This document shows positions 7,553-15,963 of a DNA stretch of 64,000 bases, in pieces. Position 1 is the first letter of the stretch. Each line of letters begins with the position of its first letter. The stretch spans positions 1 through 64,000 of the IMG/VR virus record IMGVR_UViG_3300017527_000515. The stretch is one strand, 5' to 3'. The notes beneath the pieces were generated by a model. It had not been told where the DNA came from and did no database searches. It saw only the letters and a list, made by a program, of their open reading frames with translations. Origin of the DNA: a virus. The position numbers and the translations under genes are program-made.

Positions 7553-8535
7553 ACCCACTCCCCCGTCTCCAAAGACCTCAGAGCAGCATCTAGAACCTTA
7601 ACTACTTCTATACCGTTAACTCCGTCGGTCAACGGTACTTCTTTCTTATTGACACACTCTATGAAATGCTCACACTCTCTCTGTAGTGGTTCCCATACCT
7701 CAGTATATGGTGAGTAGACATCTCCATGTCTATAGGCCAACATGTAAGCACCGTGGTCGCTAGTATCTCTAACATCCACACCTTTATTATATATCTTAAT
7801 CTTTTCTTCAGCCAACATATTATATACTAACATCTTCTTTGTGCCGACCACAGTAGTTACTCGTTTCTTTCTGGGGTCTAACCAACTAAGATGTAGATCA
7901 CACACAGGACCTTTCTCATATTCCAAAGTAAGTTTAGCGACCTCAACCACACCCTTGTCTATAAATCCATAACCATTAGCGTGTACTCGAGAGACTTTAT
8001 CTCCTAATAAATAGTTAAATATAGATATATCATGAGGCGCCAGATCAGAGACCACGTTGGCCTTCTGAAATTTACCCAAGTTTAAGCGGGATGCATGTAT
8101 ATACACCACCTCACCTAACTCACCGCTGTCTATGATTTCTTTAATCTTAAGTACTTCTGGCACATACATAAATATATGACCGACCATAACAATTTTTCTC
8201 AGTGTTTTGGCACGATCTAATATCTCCTCAGCCTCTGCTACATCCACAGTCATGGGTTTCTCTATAAAAACATTCTTCTGGGCCATTAAAGAAGCCATAG
8301 CAATGTCATGGTGTGATGATGGAGGGGTTGCTATGAATATACTATCTATGTCGTTACGTCCTAATGCTCTTCGCCAGTCATTATTAAAGTATACCCCCTT
8401 ATATGTGGGGTCATCTCTAAACTTCTTGGTCTGTTCATAATCTATATCGAAAGCGGCGGCCAATACACCTAGCTTATTCAAAACTCTAAGTAGATTGGGG
8501 CCCCAATATCCTAAACCAACTAAAGCTGCTTTCAT
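7543..8535 (-). CDS. Gfo/Idh/MocA oxidoreductase, WlbA/WbpB-like
   Basis: This 330-aa NAD(P)-dependent oxidoreductase starts with the Rossmann loop VGLGYWGPNLLRVL. It carries the catalytic-lysine signature NVFIEKPMTVDVAEAEEIL (about residues 88-106). The C-terminal domain begins with GHIFMYVPEVLKIKEIIDSG and contains SRLNLGKF and SDLAPHDISIFNYLLG. These match WlbA/WbpB-type enzymes, which oxidise C3 of UDP-GlcNAcA before transamination. GATTAGGAGG precedes ATG 8535. Together with the acetyltransferase at 6478-6924 and the dehydrogenase at the window edge it suggests production of a UDP-diacetamido-uronic acid. The transaminase of that pathway is not in the window. Confidence 0.88.
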   Translation of the reverse strand: MKAALVGLGYWGPNLLRVLNKLGVLAAAFDIDYEQTKKFRDDPTYKGVYFNNDWRRALGRNDIDSIFIATPPSSHHDIAMASLMAQKNVFIEKPMTVDVAEAEEILDRAKTLRKIVMVGHIFMYVPEVLKIKEIIDSGELGEVVYIHASRLNLGKFQKANVVSDLAPHDISIFNYLLGDKVSRVHANGYGFIDKGVVEVAKLTLEYEKGPVCDLHLSWLDPRKKRVTTVVGTKKMLVYNMLAEEKIKIYNKGVDVRDTSDHGAYMLAYRHGDVYSPYTEVWEPLQRECEHFIECVNKKEVPLTDGVNGIEVVKVLDAALRSLETGEWVCL

Positions 8536-8543
8536 AAAGCCTC

Positions 8544-9416
8544 CTAATCATCAAACCCGAATTCCATACCCACTTTGTTTGGATTCGCTTTGAAATTATA
8601 CTTCTCATCTGTCTCTGGATTAAATTGTATGAGCCTATTCCGGGACGCGAACCATTTGTATATCGGGTCCGGGTGAGTCCCCTCAAACTTATCCAAATTC
8701 TTCATATATTTTAGTAATTGGTAGTTAAATGGGACATCTACATCAAGTTTTCCATCGAAATATTCCTTGTCGTCCTCATACCAACTCCTAAATTTCTTCA
8801 ATTTTATACCCGCTACGCGTGCGTCTCTGATCCAACCATAGTGATAGATCGGCGTATCCTTCGGCAGCCAAACAGCATCCTTGCCCCTGTAACCATGACA
8901 AGCACTGCCCTTAAAACATACATCAGACACACAACCATTAGGGGAATTCCGTATACGGAAATCCATACTCTTTCTGCCCATGCGAGCGTGCCTATGATAC
9001 CATGTAGGATTAGGATTAGTGTAGCACGGTAAGCCGTAAAAATGAAGTACTTCGAAGTTGATTAGGTTGATGCGGGGGTGAGCACAGATCTCTTTAATCT
9101 GGTCTGCGTCATCCTCGTGGAATAAATCATCAGCATCCTGAATAACTATCCAATCACCAAGTGCCTTATCTATAGCAAAGTTTCTTTCTCGCTCCTGCCA
9201 TCCCCTATCATGCTTCCATTCACGTCTATATATACGTACAACGTCCTTACCAAACTCGTCTTGTAGCATCTTTAGGGTGTCGTATGTATCATCGAACGAC
9301 ATCCCCTCATTAACCACAACTTCATCGGCGAATTTTAAAGAACTTCTTATCGCTGCCTCAATACAATAGTCTAGATAATTACAGTTATATGCAACCATCG
9401 TAACAGAAATAGCCAT
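8544..9416 (-). CDS. Glycosyltransferase family 2-like protein
   Basis: This 290-aa GT-A protein has a first strand ISVTMVAYNCNYLDYCIEAA. Next comes ADEVVVNEGMSFDDTYDTL, which corresponds to the DGSTDxT loop but with EGMSFDD. The metal-binding motif is GDWIVIQDADDLFHEDDADQ, with a clear DADD near residue 95. The C-terminal part, rich in Tyr, Trp and His, probably binds the acceptor. The start follows AAGGAG with a nine-base spacer. The gene is the fourth GT2-like transferase in the cassette. Donor and acceptor are unknown. Confidence 0.72.
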   Translation of the reverse strand: MAISVTMVAYNCNYLDYCIEAAIRSSLKFADEVVVNEGMSFDDTYDTLKMLQDEFGKDVVRIYRREWKHDRGWQERERNFAIDKALGDWIVIQDADDLFHEDDADQIKEICAHPRINLINFEVLHFYGLPCYTNPNPTWYHRHARMGRKSMDFRIRNSPNGCVSDVCFKGSACHGYRGKDAVWLPKDTPIYHYGWIRDARVAGIKLKKFRSWYEDDKEYFDGKLDVDVPFNYQLLKYMKNLDKFEGTHPDPIYKWFASRNRLIQFNPETDEKYNFKANPNKVGMEFGFDD

Positions 9417-9428
9417 TGTTTCTGCTCC

Positions 9429-10550
9429 TTATATCTTTTTAATTTCCTTTACAATACGATCGCCTATGTGATCCCACGTAAGGTTCTCCTTGATGTATTT
9501 TCTCAACAATCTACCACGCTTGGAGGCCTCATCCTGCTTATTATAACACTGACGCATAAGCTGAGCGCCGTGAAGCACATCAGGCTCGGCCCACAGCTGA
9601 TCGCCGCGGTACCAAGGGCTCCAAGGCATACCAAACACCGGAGTAAGCACATACTGTACCAGATAACTGTTGTTATCCTTAGCGTACTCTCTCGCTCCTC
9701 CATAGCCTGTTACTATGATAGGATTACCACATGCACCTGCTGTAAACGGACTTAAACCAAAGCCCTCTCCTCTGTCCAGGGACACATAACAGTCACCCCG
9801 TGCATGTAAACCACTCATCTCCGACTCACTTAACATATTCGGTAGAAGATAAATAGGAGGATAATAATCCATAGGAGTGACCATCTTAAGACGTTTAATA
9901 GTGGTCCGAATGGCTTCCTTTTCGGCGTCCGCATAGGAACTTCTGTATGTTTTAAGTACCAGAGCCACATTGTCTTCCTCCTTGAACTCATGCCAATAGG
10001 CTTTAATCAACGCTAGAGGATGTTTTCTCTCTGTCCATTGGAAGATGTCGTAGAACATATACGCATCGTCCGGCACCCCAGCTACAGGGAATGGTTTAAT
10101 GTCTTTGAAATCATCTAAATTTATACCGTGCGGTACCACCCCGATGGGCTTCTCCACACCACACAATTTAAATGTTTCTTTGTTCCAATGACACCCCACA
10201 AGCACCTTATTAACCCCACCTATATTCATATAGTCAGGCCAGTCTGGGTGTAACTTACTAGTTTCCCAGATGGTGTAGCCAACATTAGTCTTTTCGTGCT
10301 CCACATGTTTACTCCAGAACTCAGGAGTCAGGTGAATAAACACTATATTGTAGTCGATTTGTTTGTTGACCAGGCTTTCTAAAATAGCTCCGTCTTCACC
10401 TAGATCGGGGCGGGCTTGTTCGAAGGATACGGGACTTAAAGTCAGGGGAATCCCCAGCTTATGTAAAGCTAAGATATTCCCCCTCGATGCTTTAGCGTAT
10501 CCTGAGTTGTCAAAGGTAGGTGATATATATTTTATACCTTTTATTTCCAT
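9429..10550 (-). CDS. Glycosyltransferase family 4 (GT-B)
   Basis: This 373-aa protein is a GT-B glycosyltransferase. The N-terminal domain contains the acceptor side, and residues around 115-140 read NKVLVGCHWNKETFKLCGVE (the SxxxKxxL-like linker). The C-terminal domain carries DRGEGFGLSPFTAGACGNPI, the canonical EGFGLxxxEAxxxGxPV nucleotide-sugar motif with the second glutamate position altered (TAGACG). Retaining transfer from a UDP- or GDP-sugar is expected. GGAGG lies nine bases upstream of ATG 10550, and the start overlaps the upstream gene by 10 bp. Confidence 0.82.
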   Translation of the reverse strand: MEIKGIKYISPTFDNSGYAKASRGNILALHKLGIPLTLSPVSFEQARPDLGEDGAILESLVNKQIDYNIVFIHLTPEFWSKHVEHEKTNVGYTIWETSKLHPDWPDYMNIGGVNKVLVGCHWNKETFKLCGVEKPIGVVPHGINLDDFKDIKPFPVAGVPDDAYMFYDIFQWTERKHPLALIKAYWHEFKEEDNVALVLKTYRSSYADAEKEAIRTTIKRLKMVTPMDYYPPIYLLPNMLSESEMSGLHARGDCYVSLDRGEGFGLSPFTAGACGNPIIVTGYGGAREYAKDNNSYLVQYVLTPVFGMPWSPWYRGDQLWAEPDVLHGAQLMRQCYNKQDEASKRGRLLRKYIKENLTWDHIGDRIVKEIKKI

Positions 10551-11119
10551 GGCTCTTCGCCTCCATACCTTTTCGTTAGAAGTTCAGGATGTTCTAACTG
10601 ATTTAATACTTCTTCTATGAAATAATGCCACTCATGTAGCACATGTTTCTTTCTCTGGGCTATCATATTGGCCAGTACTTTGTAGTTTGTACAAACCATT
10701 CGCTTCTGGAGATAACCTTCCGGCAAGTTAGCCTTGATTTGGTTGAACCAGATCTTCTTATTGTCTCCGCCCTTGTTGTACCGATCTATTAACATATTTA
10801 CATGATCGATAGTCTCAATAGGAACTGGGTGTGCAAAGTCCTCTCGGCTCAACGGTTTCTTAGCTATAGTGTGGATGGTAGATTCTGATTGTTTTGTGGT
10901 ACCAACGCGGTAGGTATCAAACTCCTGCCACCAGTAGCGGGCAGCATTGATTTCAATCCAGACCTGGATGGACTCTAAAAACTTATTGTGTCCTCCGTCT
11001 TTATCACAAAGCTTAAAAGCTACGCCTTTTAGGCGCTCAAAATCTGTAATCCCGAAGCTATATCCGATACCCTCGACTGCGGCATCGTAGCCACTTTCGT
11101 TCTTAATAATTACTTCCAT
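10541..11119 (-). CDS. Uncharacterised protein, possibly ThyX-like
   Basis: No function can be assigned with confidence to this 192-aa protein. It has two blocks that recall flavin-dependent thymidylate synthase (ThyX). ARYWWQEFDTYRVGTTKQSE (about residues 60-79), continuing with a serine, sits where ThyX has RHRxxSxNExSxR. LPEGYLQKRMVCTNYKVLAN, followed by an arginine and EW, resembles the ThyX substrate helix. The canonical RHR triad is not conserved, so the protein may have lost or changed this activity. It sits between two GT-B genes, an odd place for a nucleotide enzyme. AGGTG precedes ATG 11119. Confidence 0.4.
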   Translation of the reverse strand: MEVIIKNESGYDAAVEGIGYSFGITDFERLKGVAFKLCDKDGGHNKFLESIQVWIEINAARYWWQEFDTYRVGTTKQSESTIHTIAKKPLSREDFAHPVPIETIDHVNMLIDRYNKGGDNKKIWFNQIKANLPEGYLQKRMVCTNYKVLANMIAQRKKHVLHEWHYFIEEVLNQLEHPELLTKRYGGEEPWK

Positions 11120-11152
11120 TCTCTCACCTCTACCTAATATAAAGTTAGATAA

Positions 11153-12493
11153 TTAGAACTGTTCTGACTCAATTTCTTGCTTGACGACCTCTGCTACCTC
11201 GTCGTCGGGAGCGTTCATCTCTTCCTGAAACTGCTCGTACATCTTATCGAAAATCTTTATCCAACGATCAACGATGGGACCACCAGAACCCCATGCTAAC
11301 TCAGTGGTTACCCACTCATAAGCACGTTCTGCTCTGGCCATAGCCTCTTCGTAGTCGGCATGAATGTCCAACATCTTCTCTACCATGTCCTCTACATCCA
11401 CCAGTGGGCGGATAACCTCATTGTCATGGGGTAGGATGGTAAGCAGACTTGGGTTGCTGCCACTGTTCACAAGGTACCCCTTGTCTTCGTCGATAGCTTC
11501 AATAAGAGCTGTGTTTCTCGGCATGATAACCGGTGTCTTAGTAGCCATAGCCTCAGACCATGACAACCCCCAGCCCTCACCAAGAGTAGTACTGATGACA
11601 ACATCAACACAGTTGTACAGCATGTTGACTATCTGACGTGGATAGCCCTGATTAGGACCGAAATTCTGCGGAAAGATGACATCTTCTGATGTGCTTAACC
11701 CATAAGAGTTAAGAACCTCAGGTAAATCCCAACCTTGATCCTTCTGTGCCATATGTAGGTACAGTAGGGATTCAGGAACTTCTTTACGGAACTCTACGAA
11801 CGCCTGAATTGTGCGCGGAATGTCTTTTCTCTGCTGATTTCTATTCAAATTCATAAAGATGAACTTCTCGGCATGTTTACCGAAGTATCTCTGTCTGAAT
11901 TCCTCTACCTGCTCTTTAGGTAGTGGGAAATAGTCCTGCACATTGACACCGTGAGGAATAATATCCAGCTCAGGCACGTCAGGGTACACCTTCTTTGCCA
12001 TATCAGCGCCAAACTGTGAGTAAGCTACTGGGTAGTCTACTGCACTGATGTTCTTAATCCATTGTTCCTTAGGCTCACCATCAATCGGAAAGTAGCAGAT
12101 TGATTTAAACTTTTTGCCCTGATTCTCCAAGAACGGGATCAGTTCCGGCAGAAAGTCCATAATAAAGGTGTCCTGTAGGAAGAACAGGATGTCGTATTCC
12201 ATCTGTGGAATCATACTACAGATCTTTTTACGGCCATAAGGGTCCTTCTGAGCATTGGTACCGGTGGGCCAGATTCTGTATGGAAACTGATGGGGGTCTC
12301 CCCAGTAGTTAATTCCCAGAACATCAACCTGGTACCTACCAGTAGCCTGTAAACCCTCGAAAATGTTTCGGCTGACTGTACCAAAACCAGTAGCACAGGT
12401 GGGGCTATCACAATATGCCAGCACCTTAATCTTGGGTAGATCTACATTCCAAGATTTCTTCTGAGTCTTTTTCTTTTTACCACGTTTTGCCAT
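11153..12493 (-). CDS. Glycosyltransferase family 4 (GT-B)
   Basis: This 446-aa GT4-type protein has a highly basic N-terminal tail (AKRGKKKKTQKKSW) that could hold it near nucleic acid or membrane lipids. The GT-B acceptor domain starts at KIKVLAYCDSPTCATGFGTV. The donor-domain signature is TLGEGWGLSWSEAMATKTPV (E-x7-E fold type), followed by NTALIEAIDEDKGYLVNSG. A DIIPHGVNVQDYFP linker, the usual GT4 hinge, is also present. The gene overlaps the nuclease gene upstream by one base (TAATG) and is the first glycan gene after the replication genes, with no gap that could hold a promoter. Confidence 0.85.
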   Translation of the reverse strand: MAKRGKKKKTQKKSWNVDLPKIKVLAYCDSPTCATGFGTVSRNIFEGLQATGRYQVDVLGINYWGDPHQFPYRIWPTGTNAQKDPYGRKKICSMIPQMEYDILFFLQDTFIMDFLPELIPFLENQGKKFKSICYFPIDGEPKEQWIKNISAVDYPVAYSQFGADMAKKVYPDVPELDIIPHGVNVQDYFPLPKEQVEEFRQRYFGKHAEKFIFMNLNRNQQRKDIPRTIQAFVEFRKEVPESLLYLHMAQKDQGWDLPEVLNSYGLSTSEDVIFPQNFGPNQGYPRQIVNMLYNCVDVVISTTLGEGWGLSWSEAMATKTPVIMPRNTALIEAIDEDKGYLVNSGSNPSLLTILPHDNEVIRPLVDVEDMVEKMLDIHADYEEAMARAERAYEWVTTELAWGSGGPIVDRWIKIFDKMYEQFQEEMNAPDDEVAEVVKQEIESEQF

Positions 12494-13659
12494 TACTTAG
12501 TCTCCTTTCCCTTACGGACCTTTTTGGTCGCCAAAAAGGGTGTTGTGAAATTGACCTGAGCAGACTGGAGGATTAGATCTCTCGCTGCTGGGTTCTCATT
12601 AGCGTAATCCTCGACAGCTTTCTTGTTTAGATTCATCATCTTCACCAATCTGTCGTGTGGAATCACTTTTGATACTATATCAAGGTCATACATTGTTCGT
12701 GAATTCTGTCTGATATAAACTTCTTTGTCTCCCCATGTGGGGTTAGAGTCTTCGCGCTTGATCTTTTCCATGAGTATCATAGAAAGCTCTCTATCACGCT
12801 CTTCGAGTATCTTTTTGATGCTTTTTACGTCCTGCCACTCCTGTACAAGCTCTTCTTCTGGGAGGGTAGTGGCTGACTGAAACTTATAGTCAGACCGCTT
12901 ACATGCCTTCTCGTATGTAGGACAATACTCCTTATAATCACACCACGGACAGAACATATTCAGCTGTGCCCTGGCATCTTTCTTAGTGAAAGAGTTCATT
13001 TGGTCATACAATTCCTTAAGATAGTGCTCGAAAGCCTCTCTTTCCTCTGGAGTACGATAGGTGTACAGCATTTCAGACTTTAATAGGTCCAAGCTCAAGA
13101 TAATTCGCTTGTATTGGGGCCATTTATAGCTTGCCACAAGGTCATAAATTGCTAACTGGTTGTCTACCTTCATCTGATCTGCGGTAGGAGCTGTCTTAGA
13201 GGTCTTATAGTCCACGATGAGTAAGGTTTCGTCATCTACCTCTACTACCTTATCTATGGCGCCTATCAACGGGACACCATCGGCCGTAGTCACATCCTCT
13301 GCTCCCCTAAAGCCAAACTCTATCTCCAAGCCCATGATCTTACCCAAGTCAAAGCTATTAACTCGTTTGTTTATGAGTTTCTTTCCCTCAGTGTGAATGA
13401 TCATGTCCTGAATGCCCTCTCTAATAGAGACCTCTTCGTACTTATCAAGTATCTTTTTCTTGTCGGCTTTAGTAAATTTCTCTTTCTTCATCCAGATATT
13501 ACCAGCGAGTTCTAACGCCTCATGAACTGCTGTACCAAGACGAAAAGCAGGACTGGCTACCTTAGGCATATGTTCTACATAATTACACCAGTACTTGTAC
13601 TTGCACTCTAAGAACGAACTAATTCTTGTTGCGCTTATTTTAATTTCTTTCTTCGCCAT
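12493..13659 (-). CDS. RecB/Cas4-like PD-(D/E)XK nuclease with probable Fe-S cluster
   Basis: This 388-aa protein of the RecB/AddB/Cas4 nuclease superfamily has the early motif ISSFLECKYKYWC, the histidine motif FRLGTAVHEALE, then LIGAIDKVV (catalytic Asp) and LLIVDYKTSK (Asp-x-Lys). The C-terminus has FCPWCDYKEYCPTYEKAC, whose cysteines, with the N-terminal one, fit the 4Fe-4S arrangement of AddB and Cas4. It likely resects DNA ends in phage recombination or degrades host DNA. ATG 13659 is chosen over GTG 13662 because GGAG sits seven bases before it. It lies downstream of another PD-(D/E)XK gene (13640-14032) with which it overlaps. Confidence 0.85.
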   Translation of the reverse strand: MAKKEIKISATRISSFLECKYKYWCNYVEHMPKVASPAFRLGTAVHEALELAGNIWMKKEKFTKADKKKILDKYEEVSIREGIQDMIIHTEGKKLINKRVNSFDLGKIMGLEIEFGFRGAEDVTTADGVPLIGAIDKVVEVDDETLLIVDYKTSKTAPTADQMKVDNQLAIYDLVASYKWPQYKRIILSLDLLKSEMLYTYRTPEEREAFEHYLKELYDQMNSFTKKDARAQLNMFCPWCDYKEYCPTYEKACKRSDYKFQSATTLPEEELVQEWQDVKSIKKILEERDRELSMILMEKIKREDSNPTWGDKEVYIRQNSRTMYDLDIVSKVIPHDRLVKMMNLNKKAVEDYANENPAARDLILQSAQVNFTTPFLATKKVRKGKETK

Positions 13660-14032
13660 CACATATCTCCTTCAATGCTAGTTCGTATAATTCAAAAAAG
13701 TCTTCTACCTTCATTGCTGCATAGGTGTCAGATCTATTTCGTTTGAAGAACACTATGGGTTTGCCACCGTGCTCCTCAGCCTGTGCCAGAGCCTTCCAGA
13801 TGTTCAGGGCCTCTTGATTTTTACACTCAATACCGTGAAATATGAACAACTCTTTAGCTTTGCCACGCAGAATCACATCCCTACCGTTTTGGCCCATCGG
13901 TCTCGGTTCAATATCGCCGTCTTTCTCCACCGGGGTATTGGTGATTTTGGATATGAGCTCTGCAATTTGCTTTTGTAGCCGTCTACCCTTGGCTTTACGA
14001 GCAGCTACACTTATTGGTTTCTTTTTTGCCAT
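13640..14032 (-). CDS. Small PD-(D/E)XK endonuclease-like protein
   Basis: This 130-aa basic protein carries an endonuclease-fold core: a helix with Glu or Gln, then GRDVILRG with the catalytic Asp, and IFHGIECKNQE with the E-x-K pair, followed by KPIVFFKRNRSDTYAAM. The spacing fits Holliday junction resolvase-like or VRR-NUC-type phage nucleases. A resolving role is plausible, as RecA and a RecB-like nuclease are encoded nearby, but a restriction-like role cannot be excluded. GGAG lies three to four bases upstream of ATG 14032. It overlaps genes on both sides. Confidence 0.7.
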   Translation of the reverse strand: MAKKKPISVAARKAKGRRLQKQIAELISKITNTPVEKDGDIEPRPMGQNGRDVILRGKAKELFIFHGIECKNQEALNIWKALAQAEEHGGKPIVFFKRNRSDTYAAMKVEDFFELYELALKEICDGEERN

Positions 14033-14346
14033 ATCTCCAAGTCCTTACCATATTTTCTTGCTGCCATCATTCTCTTAATTTGACCCATTTTATGCCATAC
14101 TACGGTATCCTCACAGCCACAGGCACATAAATCTGGACTCCAACTACCACCACCTGTGAAGAATCGTTCGTGCCTATAACATTTAGCACAGAATATATCA
14201 TAGGATTTACCATCTGCCTGTATAGTTAGATATGGTTTACGAGAACTTCGTGGTTTTGGATCTCTGCGAGGCGCCAACCTCTGTTCAAGCTTTCTCATAA
14301 ACTCGCGGTGTTCTTTTTCTTTTGTACACTTACAACAATCACACAT
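14011..14346 (-). CDS. Small cysteine-rich, probably zinc-binding protein
   Basis: This 111-aa protein of unknown function has Cys clusters at the very N-terminus (CDCCKC) and in the middle (FCAKCYRHERFF and LCACGCEDTVVWH), able to form one or two zinc ribbons. The rest is strongly basic with Arg/Lys-rich segments, which suggests nucleic-acid or protein binding. GGAGGGG precedes ATG 14346, which shares a base with the dnaJ stop codon, so it is probably coupled to DnaJ. No enzymatic motif is visible. Confidence 0.6.
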   Translation of the reverse strand: MCDCCKCTKEKEHREFMRKLEQRLAPRRDPKPRSSRKPYLTIQADGKSYDIFCAKCYRHERFFTGGGSWSPDLCACGCEDTVVWHKMGQIKRMMAARKYGKDLEIWQKRNQ

Positions 14347-15116
14347 TACAACCCCTCCAGTACTTTACGTTGCTCCTCAGTAACCTCTTCAGCCCTGGGT
14401 ATAACCATATATAACTTGACTATTAGATCACCGTTAGGACCACCGTTCAGGCCTATATGTCCCTCATACTGTAGCCCAACAACATGTCCCTCTCTGATGT
14501 TAGGTGGTATATCAAGTGTTAAATTCTTATCAATACCGCGGGTAGATGACCCATTACATGCCCCACACTGCTTCTTAGCTGTGAAGCCTCTGCCATGACA
14601 TGCTGGACACGCTCTTGCGGACTGTACAAAAACTCCCTGACCATGTTTAGCCTCTATTATCTGGCCTATACCATTACAATTGGAACAGGTTTCCTTCTCC
14701 TCAGCGCCAGTGCCCTGACAATCAGGACAGGCATCTCTGAACGAAAAGTTCACTCTAAATTTACCACCAAAGATAAAATATTTCAGTGGAACTTCATGCT
14801 CCAACACTATATTCTTACCTCTTCTCGGTGCATTAGGATTAGGTGGACTAAAGGGGGGCCTTCCACCAAAAGGATTGCCAAAGTTACCAAAACCGCCTGG
14901 CATACCCCCTGGCATCTGCCTCATGGGGTTGTCATAATCTGCACGTTTCTCAGGGTCTGATAGAGTAGAGTAGGCTTCGTTGATTTCTTTAAACTTCTCA
15001 GCGTCGCCACCACGATCAGGGTGATGCTCCTTGGATAGCTCGCGGTAGGCTTTTTTAAGCTCTTCCTTATCAGCTCCCTTGTCTACACCCAATATTTCAT
15101 AGTAATTTTTACTCAA
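14346..15116 (-). CDS. dnaJ: DnaJ/Hsp40 co-chaperone (short form, TTG start)
   Basis: Residues 1-63 form a J domain ([20 protein letters not shown]) with the essential HPD at the loop (KEHHPDRGG). A short Gly/Phe/Pro-rich linker follows. Then comes a zinc domain with [24 protein letters not shown] and CGACNGSS, three exact CxxCxGxG and one variant. The protein is 256 aa instead of about 370 and stops within the substrate-binding C-terminal region, so dimerisation is probably lost. The J domain begins at a TTG codon (15116) with GGGAGG nine bases upstream inside the preceding gene; no in-frame ATG is suitable. It probably recruits host DnaK for replication or virion assembly. Confidence 0.93.
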   Translation of the reverse strand: MSKNYYEILGVDKGADKEELKKAYRELSKEHHPDRGGDAEKFKEINEAYSTLSDPEKRADYDNPMRQMPGGMPGGFGNFGNPFGGRPPFSPPNPNAPRRGKNIVLEHEVPLKYFIFGGKFRVNFSFRDACPDCQGTGAEEKETCSNCNGIGQIIEAKHGQGVFVQSARACPACHGRGFTAKKQCGACNGSSTRGIDKNLTLDIPPNIREGHVVGLQYEGHIGLNGGPNGDLIVKLYMVIPRAEEVTEEQRKVLEGL

Positions 15117-15531
15117 ATCTCACTACCTCCCACTCAAAACCACAGTCTGTACACTTATATGTTCCATCATGTACATCGACTGCTGTAGATTCACATTGTA
15201 AGCACTTATGTACATAATCTGCCATGGATGCCTCACCACGTTCCATCTTATCTATCTTGGTTAGGTGCTCCGTGATATTATCCATGATAGCCGAGTCTTC
15301 TTCCGACATCTCTGGGGGTGCCTCTCCCGTCATAAGACCAGCAAAATCCCCTATATCCTGGATATGCATCTGCGAATCTTCCATGGGCACACCGTTTACC
15401 GAGCGCCACATCCAACCACAGTCTGGGCAGATGTTGTACTCAATCACGTTCTCCTCGGTGCAGTGGGCACAGGGGAAGGCTTCTCTGAAAAATGACGATT
15501 CCTGTCCGTTTTCACACTTAAAACAATTCAT
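15109..15531 (-). CDS. Protein with two zinc-ribbon-like ends
   Basis: This 140-aa protein has CFKCENG plus CAHCTEE and CPDCGW in the N-terminal half and CLQCES plus CTDCGF at the C-terminus. Each is a CxxC pair able to form zinc ribbons. The middle is acidic ([14 protein letters not shown]). Start ATG 15531 is chosen because AAGGAG lies just before it; the longer reading from 15588 has no ribosome site and adds a non-conserved basic leader. It overlaps dnaJ by 8 bp. The zinc-ribbon layout recalls transcription or replication accessory factors, but function is unknown. Confidence 0.6.
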   Translation of the reverse strand: MNCFKCENGQESSFFREAFPCAHCTEENVIEYNICPDCGWMWRSVNGVPMEDSQMHIQDIGDFAGLMTGEAPPEMSEEDSAIMDNITEHLTKIDKMERGEASMADYVHKCLQCESTAVDVHDGTYKCTDCGFEWEVVRFE

Positions 15532-15541
15532 GTTGCTCTCC

Positions 15542-15961
15542 TTACTTAGTCGCCGTAGATTTTGCTCTCTCTGGCGGTAACATTTCAATTATCTGCCCTA
15601 TGATATGCACTTCATCGTCGTCGATTAGCAGTGCAATAGGGGCAAACAGCTGATTTGACTCCAAATCAGGGTACTTGTTGACTGCGAATAAAATCTTGGT
15701 GATTGCAGGTAGATACATCACTGCGTTGTCCTCATCATACACCATGAAGTCGCCGTCCTCTTCTGTGAAGAATTCTGGTGCTATCTCATGGTAGTTGCCC
15801 TTACGAGGGATTACGATCTCGTGCTCGTTTTTAGCCACCCTAAAGTGGAAATTGCGGGCTGGAAACATAACCATCGTAGGTGTTCCAAGTTGAGCATCAC
15901 CGACCACCCATTCATTCAGATCAGCTGGCGCTTCTTTAACTGTTTTCTTTCTCTTAGCCAT
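15542..15961 (-). CDS. Hypothetical protein of replication module
   Basis: This 139-aa acidic protein is of unknown function. It has a basic N-terminal tag (AKRKKTVKEA), a beta-rich middle (GTPTMVMFPARNFHFRVA) and an acidic run IALLIDDDEVHIIGQII. No catalytic motif is evident. It lies directly downstream of the SSB-like gene with a 2-bp gap and has a GGAGG ribosome site, so it is a real co-expressed gene. A role as a binding partner of the replication proteins is only a guess. Confidence 0.5.
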   Translation of the reverse strand: MAKRKKTVKEAPADLNEWVVGDAQLGTPTMVMFPARNFHFRVAKNEHEIVIPRKGNYHEIAPEFFTEEDGDFMVYDEDNAVMYLPAITKILFAVNKYPDLESNQLFAPIALLIDDDEVHIIGQIIEMLPPERAKSTATK

Positions 15962-15963
15962 AA

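Noticed and set aside
10541-11119. Firm annotation as thymidylate synthase ThyX
   Set aside because: Similarity is limited to two blocks and the RHRxxS signature is not conserved; kept only as a possibility.
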